DNA from: Gammaproteobacteria bacterium
Lineage (GTDB): Bacteria; Pseudomonadota; Gammaproteobacteria; Xanthomonadales; Xanthomonadaceae
Direction: 5' to 3'
Length of the DNA stretch: 6,849 bases
Assembly: GCA_025360985.1 (NCBI GenBank)
Contig: JANYBA010000206.1
Coordinates: 1 to 6,849 of the forward strand
The translations under genes were made by a program, and so were the position numbers. The notes beneath the pieces were generated by a model. It saw only the letters and a list, made by a program, of their open reading frames with translations. It made no database searches and was not told where the DNA came from. Positions 1-6,849 of the stretch are shown in pieces. Position 1 is the first letter of the stretch, and the number at the start of each line of letters is the position of its first letter.

Positions 1-339
1 CTTGTCGCGAATCTCGGCCGGGAAACCGCCGCGTTCGCCGACGAAGCGGATGCGCACGCCGCGCCGGTCGAGTTCGTCCACTTCGTTGTCGAGCAGGCGC
101 AGGAACAACTTCATGAGCGCGCCGACTTCTTCGGCCGGCCGGCTCCAGTTCTCGCTGGAGAAGGCGAACAGGGTCAGGCTCTCGACGCCTTCCGCCAGGC
201 AGAACTCCAGGCAGTTGCGCACGGCGCGCGCGCCGGCGCGGTGGCCGAGCGAGCGCGGGCGATGCCGACGCTCGGCCCAACGGCCATTGCCATCCATGAT
301 GATGGCGACGTGGCGGGGATTCCGGGCGGAAGGACTCAT
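1..339 (-). CDS. uppS: Undecaprenyl diphosphate synthase (isoprenyl transferase), N-terminal part
   Basis: This is the first 113 codons of a cis-prenyltransferase; the gene continues beyond the left edge. The family condenses isopentenyl diphosphate onto farnesyl diphosphate to make the C55 lipid carrier for peptidoglycan and O-antigen at the cytoplasmic membrane. Visible signatures are HVAIIMDGNGRWA (residues 10-22, with the Mg-binding Asp at 16), GHRAGARAV (32-40) and LTLFAFSSENWSRP (55-68), followed by the start of the next conserved block (RIRFVGERGGFP, 97-108). The basic RRHRPRSLGH stretch (24-33) resembles what I recall of xanthomonad enzymes. The ATG at 339 is chosen because it gives a short normal N-terminus and has a GAGG motif about 10 bases upstream, overlapping the frr stop codon. 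Only 12 bases separate it from frr, so the two are probably co-transcribed. Identity is essentially certain; completeness of the C-terminal half cannot be judged. Confidence 0.96.
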   Translation of the reverse strand, partial: MSPSARNPRHVAIIMDGNGRWAERRHRPRSLGHRAGARAVRNCLEFCLAEGVESLTLFAFSSENWSRPAEEVGALMKLFLRLLDNEVDELDRRGVRIRFVGERGGFPAEIRDK

Positions 340-351
340 CCGGCGGACGCC

Positions 352-909
352 TCAGACCGCCATCAGTTCGTGTTCCTTGGCCTTGACCGTGTCGTCGACT
401 TCCTTGACGAATCGGTCGGTGAGCTTCTGGATGTCGTCCTCGGCGCGACGGCCGTCGTCCTCGGAGATGTGCTTTTCCTTGAGCAATTCCTTCAAGGCAT
501 GCAGCGCGTCGCGGCGGACGTTGCGGATGGCGACCTTGGCGTTCTCGCCTTCGTGGTGCACGTGCTTGCTCAGTTCCTTGCGGCGCTCTTCGGTCAGGGG
601 CGGCAGGTTGATCCGGATCACCTGGCCCGAGGTGTTGGGGGTCATGCCCAGGTTGGAGGCCAGGATGGCCTTCTCGACTGGCGCGACCATGGCTTTTTCC
701 CAGGGGGTGATGGTCAGGGAACGGGCATCGGCGACGGCGACCGTGGCGACCTGCGTGAGCGGCACGTCGGAACCGTAGTAGTTGACTTTCAGGTGGTCGA
801 CCAGGGCGGTGCTGGCGCGGCCGGTGCGCAGCAAGGTCAGTTCGTGGCGAAGGCCATCCACGCTCTTGGTCATGCGCACTTGGGCGTCCGTCTTGATGTC
901 GCTGATCAT
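352..909 (-). CDS. frr: Ribosome recycling factor
   Basis: A 185-residue protein, the standard length for this family. With EF-G it splits the post-termination ribosome so that subunits can be reused; it acts in the cytoplasm and is normally essential. Family blocks seen are LLRTGRAS (26-33), the central domain II around YYGSDVPL (44-51), TPNTSGQVIRINLPPLTEERRKEL in two parts (90-99 and 100-113), AIRNVRRDA (127-135) and KLTDRFVKEVD (162-172). The reading frame stays open for 42 codons upstream, but the ATG at 909 matches the family N-terminus (MISDIKTDAQ) and has a GCGGAG ribosome binding site 6 bases before it. It follows the transporter gene by about 86 bases and precedes uppS by 12. A TATAAT box lies about 45 bases upstream of the start, so frr-uppS may be transcribed independently as well as by read-through. 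Confidence 0.97.
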   Translation of the reverse strand: MISDIKTDAQVRMTKSVDGLRHELTLLRTGRASTALVDHLKVNYYGSDVPLTQVATVAVADARSLTITPWEKAMVAPVEKAILASNLGMTPNTSGQVIRINLPPLTEERRKELSKHVHHEGENAKVAIRNVRRDALHALKELLKEKHISEDDGRRAEDDIQKLTDRFVKEVDDTVKAKEHELMAV

Positions 910-932
910 CGCTGGCTCCGCAAAATTTCGGC

Positions 933-975
933 TGGCGGCCGGTCTCAACCCCCGATTATAGGGGCTCGGCCGCCA
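933..975. repeat. Perfect 9-bp inverted repeat centred on the frr -10 box
   Basis: TGGCGGCCG at 933-941 is the exact reverse complement of CGGCCGCCA at 967-975, with centre at 954. Inside it a second small dyad, CCCC (950-953) and GGGG (961-964), encloses the 7 bases that contain the -10 hexamer. The outer arms flank the putative core promoter, so a repressor operator is possible. In a read-through transcript from the transporter gene both arms would be present and could pair. No T-run follows on the minus strand, so it does not look like an intrinsic terminator. Confidence 0.55.
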
Positions 976-984
976 CGCCGTCGC
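955..984 (-). promoter_or_regulatory. Candidate sigma-70 promoter for frr-uppS
   Basis: Reading the minus strand, a perfect TATAAT -10 hexamer occupies 955-960. An 18-base spacer separates it from GCGACG (979-984), which matches only three of six -35 consensus bases. The predicted start of transcription is near 948, giving a leader of about 40 bases before the frr ATG at 909. The hexamer stands out in very GC-rich surroundings. The poor -35 is the main reason for caution; an activator or the surrounding dyad (933-975) could compensate. Nothing in the sequence proves activity. Confidence 0.5.
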
Positions 985-995
985 CCGCCGGGGCG

Positions 996-1907
996 TCAAT
1001 GGTGCGGGGCGTGGTCGTCGCTGTCGTGGCGGCAATGGCCGCCGTACTCGATCTGCAAGGTCGCGTGGTTGATGCCGAAGCGCTGTTCCAGCGCCGCGAC
1101 GGCCAGTTCGATGAACTGGTCGTGGCCGTCCTCGCGATCGCGCACGACGTGCGCGGTCAGCGCGATTTCATCGGCGCCGATCGGCCAGATGTGCAGGTGA
1201 TGCAAGGCTTGCACGCCGGGGAGTGCGAGCAGGAAGCGTTCCACTTCGAGGCTGTCCAGATGCTCGGGAACGGCGTCCATCACCTGCCGGAAGCTGCTGC
1301 GCAGCAGTCCCCAGCTGCTCGCGATGATCACCAGCGAGACCAGCAGCGCCAGGGCCGGGTCCAGCCAGCGCCAACCGAGGTAATACATCCCGAGGCCGGC
1401 CAGGACCGCCGTCATCGAGACGCCGGCATCGGCCATCAGATGCAGGTAGGCGCCGCGGCGATTGAGGTCGCCGTGCTGGCCGTGGTGGAATAGCGCGGCC
1501 GAACCGAGGTTCACCAGCACGCCGATGGCCGCGACCAGCATGACCACGCGGCCGGCCACTTCTGGCGGCGCCGCCAGCCGACGCAAGGATTCGTTGATCA
1601 GGGCGCCGGAGAATCCGACCAAAAGCAGCGCATTCGCCAATGGCGAGAGCTGGGTCGCGCGCCGCCAGCCATAGGTATGGCGTGCCGTCGGAGCGCGCTG
1701 CGCCAATACTGCGGCAGCCCAGGCCAGCGCCAGGCCGAGCACGTCGCCGAAGTTGTGCAGGGCGTCCGACAGCAGCGCCAGCGAGCCGGCGCGCCAGCCG
1801 ATGAGGGCCTCGACGCCGGCATAGGCGAGATTGATCAGCGTACCGAGAGCGAAGGCCCGGGTTGCGTGCGATGCGTGCCCGTGGCCGTGGTGGGAATGCT
1901 CGGGCAC
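996..1907 (-). CDS. Cation diffusion facilitator (CzcD/ZnT-like) metal/H+ antiporter
   Basis: A 303-residue inner-membrane transporter of the cation diffusion facilitator family, which exports Zn2+ (sometimes Cd2+, Co2+) in exchange for protons. The N-terminus is His-rich (HSHHGHGHASH, 4-14). Six hydrophobic segments follow, roughly at 17-37, 41-69, 88-108, 119-140, 153-177 and 181-203, then a cytoplasmic C-terminal domain (about 208-290) and another His/Asp-rich tail (291-303). Two HxxxD motifs, H51-D55 in segment 2 (DALHNFGD) and H156-D160 in segment 5 (HLMAD), form the HD-HD site known for Zn-transporting members. The start is GTG at 1907, 7 bases after the pyrH stop, with only a weak TGAG upstream, so translation may be coupled to pyrH. 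Its place between pyrH and frr is unusual. The family is certain; metal specificity is inferred. Confidence 0.93.
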   Translation of the reverse strand: MPEHSHHGHGHASHATRAFALGTLINLAYAGVEALIGWRAGSLALLSDALHNFGDVLGLALAWAAAVLAQRAPTARHTYGWRRATQLSPLANALLLVGFSGALINESLRRLAAPPEVAGRVVMLVAAIGVLVNLGSAALFHHGQHGDLNRRGAYLHLMADAGVSMTAVLAGLGMYYLGWRWLDPALALLVSLVIIASSWGLLRSSFRQVMDAVPEHLDSLEVERFLLALPGVQALHHLHIWPIGADEIALTAHVVRDREDGHDQFIELAVAALEQRFGINHATLQIEYGGHCRHDSDDHAPHH

Positions 1908-1914
1908 GGTTGGC

Positions 1915-2643
1915 TCAGACGACGCGATGCACCAGGGTGCCGAGCGGCTCGCCGAGCAGGATCCGCATCAGCGCGCCGGGCTGCATCATGTCGTAGATGC
2001 GCAACGGGATCGAGTTGTCGCGGCACAGGGCGAAGGCGGTGGTGTCCATCACCTGCAGGTTGCGGGCGATGACATCGTCGTAACTCAGTTCGGTGTAGCG
2101 CTTGGCGTTCGGGTTCTTTTTCGGGTCGCTGTCGTAGATGCCGTCGACCTTGGTGGCCTTGAGCAGCAGTTCGGCGCCGATTTCGGTCGCGCGCAGGGCC
2201 GCGGCCGAATCGGTGGTGAAGAACGGGTTGCCGGTGCCGGCCGCGAAAATCGTGATTCGGCCTTTTTCGAGGTGGCGCACCGCGCGCCGGCGGATGTAGT
2301 CCTCGCAGACTTCATTGATTTTGATCGCGCTCATCACGCGCGCGTAACCGCCCAGCTTCTCCAACGCGTCGGCCATTGCCAGCGAGTTGATGACCGTGGC
2401 CAACATGCCCATGTGGTCGCCGGTGACCCGTTCCATGCCGCCGGCGGCCAGGCCGGCGCCGCGAAAAATGTTGCCGCCGCCGAACACCAAGCCGATTTGG
2501 GCGCCGGCGCTCTGGGCCGCCAGGATTTCCTTGGCCAGGGCGTGAATCACCACCGGGTCGATGCCGTAGTCCTCGCGTCCCATCAGGGCTTCGCCGGACA
2601 GCTTGAGCAGGACGCGGCGATACTTCAGGGACGACTCGGTCAT
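1915..2643 (-). CDS. pyrH: UMP kinase (bacterial uridylate kinase)
   Basis: A 242-residue amino-acid-kinase-fold enzyme that phosphorylates UMP to UDP with ATP, the committed step from de novo pyrimidine synthesis to UTP and CTP; bacterial enzymes are hexamers controlled by GTP and UTP. Motifs seen are LLKLSGEAL (12-20), the glycine-rich FGGGNIFRG (54-62), [20 protein letters not shown] (75-94), the UMP-binding region [16 protein letters not shown] (137-152), [12 protein letters not shown] (163-174) and [10 protein letters not shown] (201-210). The frame is open far upstream through the cupin gene, but the ATG at 2643 gives the family length and has GGAG 5 bases before it. It lies 32 bases after the cupin stop and 7 before the transporter's GTG. 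In most proteobacteria tsf precedes this gene; here it does not. Confidence 0.97.
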   Translation of the reverse strand: MTESSLKYRRVLLKLSGEALMGREDYGIDPVVIHALAKEILAAQSAGAQIGLVFGGGNIFRGAGLAAGGMERVTGDHMGMLATVINSLAMADALEKLGGYARVMSAIKINEVCEDYIRRRAVRHLEKGRITIFAAGTGNPFFTTDSAAALRATEIGAELLLKATKVDGIYDSDPKKNPNAKRYTELSYDDVIARNLQVMDTTAFALCRDNSIPLRIYDMMQPGALMRILLGEPLGTLVHRVV

Positions 2644-2675
2644 GGCGGCTCCGGCTGTGGGCAAACAGCGGAAGT

Positions 2676-3035
2676 TTAGCCGATCCCGGGCGGCTCGAAG
2701 ATCACATAGACCTTGCGGGCCTTCTCCAGCACCTGCCAGGTGCCCTTGAATCCGGCCGGCACGACGAAACTGTCGCCGGCCGATACCAGGGTTTCGGCGC
2801 CGCCATCCTCGCGGATCAGGATCCGGCCCTCGAGCATGTGGCAGTACTCGTGCTCGCTGTAACTGACCCGCCAATGCGCCGGCTCGGCTTCCCAGATGCC
2901 GCAGTGGAATTGCCCGCCCGGGTCGGAAAACAGGTTCGCCACGCACTGGGCCGGGTTGCCGGCGATCAACTTGCCAGCGGCCATGGTGATGGCTTCGTTG
3001 GCGTGTGTGTCGTGGGGAATTCGCTGGATCGGCAT
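2676..3035 (-). CDS. Small cupin-domain protein (Cupin_3 / EutQ-ureidoglycine aminohydrolase-like)
   Basis: A single-domain cupin of 119 residues. The pattern [14 protein letters not shown] (61-74) followed by [20 protein letters not shown] (85-104) and KVYVIFE (108-114) is typical of the Cupin_3 group, small beta-barrel proteins whose GFKGTW element is highly conserved but whose substrates are mostly unknown. A conserved Trp-containing strand ([11 protein letters not shown]) precedes the first motif. Two in-frame ATGs exist, at 3041 and 3035. I chose 3035 because the GAGGG ribosome binding site is about 8 bases from it but only 2 bases from 3041. The gene sits 11 bases after the DUF498 gene and 32 before pyrH. 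No signal peptide is visible, so it is probably cytoplasmic. An enzymatic role cannot be assigned from sequence. Confidence 0.86.
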   Translation of the reverse strand: MPIQRIPHDTHANEAITMAAGKLIAGNPAQCVANLFSDPGGQFHCGIWEAEPAHWRVSYSEHEYCHMLEGRILIREDGGAETLVSAGDSFVVPAGFKGTWQVLEKARKVYVIFEPPGIG

Positions 3036-3046
3036 CGCCATTTCCC

Positions 3047-3415
3047 TCAGAGGATGAATCCCGCGACCACTTTGCGCCCTTCCGTAGCCAGCACATTGAA
3101 GGTGCGGGCGGCGGCGGCGTTGTCCATGACTTCGATGCCGATGCCGCGGGTCAGGCAGGCGGCCATCACTGCTTGCGCGGGGAATTCGAGCCGGGGGCCG
3201 GTGCCGAGCAGGACCACGGTCGGGGCCAGCGCCAGCAGCGGCGCCATGTCTTCGGCGCTGAGGTCGGCGGTTTGGCGCGGGCGCCAGGTTTCGTCGAGGT
3301 GGTTGGGCGCGAGGATGAAACTGCGCGCAATCCTGCGCTCGTTGACCAGGATCCCTTCGGCGGAAACACCGCGCAGGAAATAGCGGAAATCCGGGTTTTC
3401 GAGCGTCAGCTGCAT
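3047..3415 (-). CDS. Mth938-like domain (DUF498) protein, unknown function
   Basis: A 122-residue single-domain protein of the Mth938/DUF498 group, related to the mitochondrial complex I assembly factor NDUFAF3. Features that fit the family are an N-terminal segment ending in [20 protein letters not shown] (21-40), a central [11 protein letters not shown] (69-79) and a C-terminal [20 protein letters not shown] (91-110) followed by [11 protein letters not shown] (112-122). No bacterial biochemical role is firmly established, and no catalytic residues are obvious. The ATG at 3415 gives the family N-terminus, and an AGGGG motif lies about 10 bases upstream inside the end of yhbY. It is 6 bases from yhbY and 11 from the cupin start, so these genes are almost certainly one transcript. 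There is no signal peptide or membrane span. Confidence 0.9.
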   Translation of the reverse strand: MQLTLENPDFRYFLRGVSAEGILVNERRIARSFILAPNHLDETWRPRQTADLSAEDMAPLLALAPTVVLLGTGPRLEFPAQAVMAACLTRGIGIEVMDNAAAARTFNVLATEGRKVVAGFIL

Positions 3416-3421
3416 CCCGGT

Positions 3422-3727
3422 TCAGCCCCTGGGCAGGATCACCAGCGGTTTTTCCTTGCGCCGGCGATAAAGCACCGCGGTGTGGCCGATCCGGCCAACC
3501 AATGCGGCGTCGCTGCGTTGCACCAGTTCGGCCAGCCAGGCGTCGCGGATGTCACGGTCCTCGGCGGCGATCTTGATCTTGAGCAGTTCGTGCTGTTCGA
3601 GCGCGAGGTCGAGTTCGGCCGCCAGCGGATCGGTCACGCCCTTGGCGCCGACCAGGATCACCGGCTTGAGCGTGTGCGCGAGGCCGTGCAGGTAGCGCTT
3701 CTGGGCGTTGGACAGGGCGAGTGGCAT
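3422..3727 (-). CDS. yhbY: YhbY family ribosome-assembly RNA-binding (CRM domain) protein
   Basis: A 101-residue single CRM-domain protein, close to the usual length of about 97. The family associates with pre-50S ribosomal particles. Its hallmarks are present: [20 protein letters not shown] (5-24), the GAKGVTD loop (27-33, equivalent to the GxxG motif that contacts RNA), the [15 protein letters not shown] helix-strand (39-53) and a basic C-terminal [14 protein letters not shown] (81-94). The ATG at 3727 gives the expected N-terminus. No Shine-Dalgarno sequence is visible before it; instead GCCCGAAC lies just upstream, the same octamer that precedes rlmE on the other strand. It is the first gene of the leftward cluster and is divergent from rlmE-ftsH, a conserved arrangement that places two large-subunit biogenesis genes back to back. 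Confidence 0.95.
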   Translation of the reverse strand: MPLALSNAQKRYLHGLAHTLKPVILVGAKGVTDPLAAELDLALEQHELLKIKIAAEDRDIRDAWLAELVQRSDAALVGRIGHTAVLYRRRKEKPLVILPRG

Positions 3728-3730
3728 GAC

Positions 3731-3808
3731 GTTCGGGCCGGGGCTGCAAGGGGGCGAAAGGGTATCATGGGCCCCGCTTCCGCCAATCCATCGACCCGTC
3801 GCCCGAAC
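3731..3808. repeat. 8-bp inverted repeat placing GCCCGAAC before both divergent start codons
   Basis: GTTCGGGC (3731-3738) and GCCCGAAC (3801-3808) are exact reverse complements. As a result, both yhbY (minus strand, 3 bases before its ATG) and rlmE (plus strand, directly against its ATG) carry GCCCGAAC just upstream of the start codon. Neither gene has a Shine-Dalgarno motif. The repeats are too far apart to look like a single operator. An octamer pair within about 80 GC-rich bases could arise by chance. Confidence 0.45.
3763..3768 (+). promoter_or_regulatory. Possible -10 box for rlmE-ftsH
   Basis: TATCAT in the yhbY-rlmE spacer matches five of six bases of the sigma-70 -10 consensus and is the only AT-rich hexamer there on the plus strand. 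It would start transcription near 3775 and leave a leader of about 34 bases before the rlmE ATG. No recognisable -35 hexamer sits 16 to 18 bases upstream, where the sequence is G-rich, so the call is weak. Confidence 0.32.
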
Positions 3809-4441
3809 ATGGCCGCCCGCAGCAAAAGCAGTCAACGCTGGCTCAAGGAGCACTTCGCCGACCCCTTCGTGAAGAAGGCGCAGGCCGAGGGCATGCGCTC
3901 GCGCGCGGCGTTCAAGCTCGAGGAACTGATCGAACGCGACCGCCTGCTCAAGCCCGGCATGGTCGTGGTCGACCTCGGCGCCGCCCCCGGCGGCTGGTCG
4001 CAGGTCGTGCGGCGCGGCCTTGATAAGAGCGGTGGCGACCGCGGCCGGGTCGTGGCGATGGACATCCTGGAAATGCCGCCGATCGCCGGGGTCGAGTTCA
4101 TTCACGGCGATTTCAGAGAAGCCGAGGCATTGTCACGGCTGCAGGCCAGGCTGGGCGGGGCGCAAGTCGACCTTGTCCTTTCCGACATGGCCCCCAATAT
4201 GACCGGTGTGGACACCGTGGACCAAGCGCGGGCGATGTACCTGGCCGAACTGGCCCGCGACTTTGCCCAGGAGCACCTGAAGCACGGCGGCGATTTCCTG
4301 ATCAAGCTGTTCCAGGGCGAAGGGATCGACGCTTACGTACTGGACCTCCGGCGCCGCTACCAGCGCCTGGTGATCCGCAAACCGGCCGCCTCGCGGCGCC
4401 GTTCGAACGAAGTCTATGCGTTGGCCACCGGCAAGCGCTGA
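3809..4441 (+). CDS. rlmE: 23S rRNA (uridine-2552-2'-O)-methyltransferase
   Basis: A 210-residue Rossmann-fold RNA methyltransferase of the FtsJ/RrmJ family, which uses S-adenosylmethionine to 2'-O-methylate U2552 in the A-loop of 23S rRNA late in 50S assembly. The SAM-binding motif [14 protein letters not shown] covers 53-66. The catalytic K-D-K-E set corresponds to K36 (SRAAFKLEE), D126 ([10 protein letters not shown]), K166 (FLIKLFQG) and E201 (SNEVYALA), all present. The length matches the family. The ATG at 3809 is chosen by the N-terminus ([16 protein letters not shown]); the frame remains open upstream into the antisense of neighbouring genes, and no Shine-Dalgarno is evident. It is divergent from yhbY and ends 15 bases before ftsH, the conserved rlmE-ftsH pair, so both are probably on one transcript. 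Confidence 0.97.
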   Translation: MAARSKSSQRWLKEHFADPFVKKAQAEGMRSRAAFKLEELIERDRLLKPGMVVVDLGAAPGGWSQVVRRGLDKSGGDRGRVVAMDILEMPPIAGVEFIHGDFREAEALSRLQARLGGAQVDLVLSDMAPNMTGVDTVDQARAMYLAELARDFAQEHLKHGGDFLIKLFQGEGIDAYVLDLRRRYQRLVIRKPAASRRRSNEVYALATGKR

Positions 4442-4456
4442 GGAAGCAGGATACCC

Positions 4457-6376
<1,920 letters not shown>

Positions 6377-6399
6377 TCACCCCTTGCCGCGCATGCGCC

Positions 6400-6429
6400 A
6401 AAAGGCCAGAGTCCGCTCTGGCCTTTTTT
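6400..6429 (+). terminator. Intrinsic terminator after ftsH
   Basis: GGCCAGAG (6404-6411) pairs perfectly with CTCTGGCC (6416-6423) around a 4-base TCCG loop. Six T residues follow (6424-6429), and A residues at 6400-6403 can extend the stem. This is a textbook Rho-independent terminator for the rlmE-ftsH transcript. On the opposite strand the stem is followed by only four T residues, so reverse activity would be weaker. Confidence 0.93.
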
Positions 6430-6442
6430 GTCGGGAAGTCCC

Positions 6443-6849
6443 ATGACGGTCATGCGCCGCGCCATTGCCAGCTTCCGTCGCCAGGACTGGACCGCGGTCG
6501 TCGTCGAACTGGCGGTCGTCATGCTGGGCGTGTTCCTCGGCGTACAGGCCGCGAACTGGAACGAGGATCGCGAGCAGGATCGCAAATCGGTGCTTTTCAC
6601 CGAACGCCTCAAGGCCGACCTGCGCATCGAAGCCTGGGGGTACCAGCTCCAAGCCGGCTATTACAGTCAGGTTCGGGACAACGCGGAGCGCGCGGTCGAT
6701 GCGCTCACCAGCGAAAAACCGTTGTCCGATGAAGCACTGCTGGTCGCGGCCTACCGCGCGACGCAATTCAACGAATACAGCCGTCGCCGCGCGACGTACG
6801 ACGAATTGGTGTCCACCGGCCAGATCGGTCTGATCCGCGACCAGCAACT
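6443..6849 (+). CDS. Membrane-anchored protein of unknown function, N-terminal part
   Basis: An open frame of 135 codons that runs off the right edge. After a short basic N-terminus (MRRAIASFRRQDW) there is one hydrophobic span (about 17-36, VVVELAVVMLGVFLGVQAA), then NWNE (38-41) and a charged region with many Arg, Glu and Asp residues, ending in RRATYDELVSTGQIGLIRDQQ. This layout resembles a group of uncharacterised proteins common in Xanthomonadales and, in the GVFLGVQAANWNE segment, DUF6090-type proteins; that link is from memory and no function is known. The topology is probably a single anchor with the bulk outside the cytoplasm, but this is inferred. The ATG at 6443 has GGGA 6 bases upstream; a second in-frame ATG at 6452 is possible. 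The ribosome binding site lies almost directly after the terminator's T-run, and folP, the usual ftsH neighbour, is absent here. Confidence 0.8.
   Translation, partial: MTVMRRAIASFRRQDWTAVVVELAVVMLGVFLGVQAANWNEDREQDRKSVLFTERLKADLRIEAWGYQLQAGYYSQVRDNAERAVDALTSEKPLSDEALLVAAYRATQFNEYSRRRATYDELVSTGQIGLIRDQQ

Noticed and set aside
910..1035. N-terminal extension of frr by 42 codons
   Set aside because: It would overlap the transporter's 3' end and the promoter region, has Arg/Pro-rich sequence unlike the family, and the start at 909 gives the standard 185 residues.
241..2679. Several long plus-strand frames opposite uppS, frr, the transporter and pyrH
   Set aside because: All lie antisense to recognised conserved genes and show the His/Val/Gly/Asp-biased composition of complementary-strand frames.
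3036..3041. Alternative cupin start at 3041, two codons upstream
   Set aside because: The ribosome binding site would be only 2 bases from that ATG; spacing favours 3035, though the difference is small.
1915..3096. A 393-codon frame that would extend pyrH upstream through the cupin gene
   Set aside because: The extension is the out-of-phase shadow of the cupin; the UMP kinase family N-terminus and a good ribosome binding site support the start at 2643.
3005..3808. Upstream extension of the rlmE frame across the antisense of DUF498 and yhbY
   Set aside because: The extension overlaps two recognised minus-strand genes and has no RlmE-like sequence; the family N-terminus begins at 3809.

Overview
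The window looks like an ordinary core-chromosome segment of a high-GC gammaproteobacterium. A member of the Xanthomonadales (Xanthomonas, Lysobacter or Rhodanobacter relatives) fits best. That placement is inferred from the character of the UppS, FtsH and RlmE sequences, and from the single-span membrane protein at the right end, which resembles a family I associate with that order. No tRNA, rRNA, CRISPR array, IS element or phage gene is visible. Gene density is very high, and no gene-free stretch exceeds about 90 bases.

Left 3.7 kb, minus strand, transcribed right to left: seven closely packed genes in the order yhbY, a Mth938-like (DUF498) protein, a cupin, pyrH (UMP kinase), a cation-diffusion-facilitator transporter, frr (ribosome recycling factor) and uppS (undecaprenyl diphosphate synthase, cut by the window edge). 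Spacers are 6 to 32 bases except for about 86 bases before frr. That longer spacer holds a perfect TATAAT box at the centre of a 9-bp inverted repeat, so frr-uppS may have its own promoter. The pyrH-frr-uppS order is the classic one, but two things differ from the textbook arrangement: rpsB-tsf does not precede pyrH, and a metal transporter gene sits between pyrH and frr.

Right 3 kb, plus strand, divergent from yhbY across an 81-base spacer: rlmE (23S rRNA 2'-O-methyltransferase) and ftsH (membrane AAA protease) form the well-known rlmE-ftsH pair, closed by a strong intrinsic terminator. A partial gene for a small membrane-anchored protein of unknown function starts only 13 bases after the terminator's T-run and runs off the window.

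Functionally the segment is dominated by ribosome biogenesis and recycling (YhbY, RlmE, Frr), nucleotide supply (PyrH), cell-wall lipid carrier synthesis (UppS) and membrane proteostasis (FtsH). I found no convincing evidence of an undescribed system. The most interesting points are the rearranged pyrH neighbourhood, the inserted transporter, the dyad around the frr promoter, and the terminator placed directly against the last gene.
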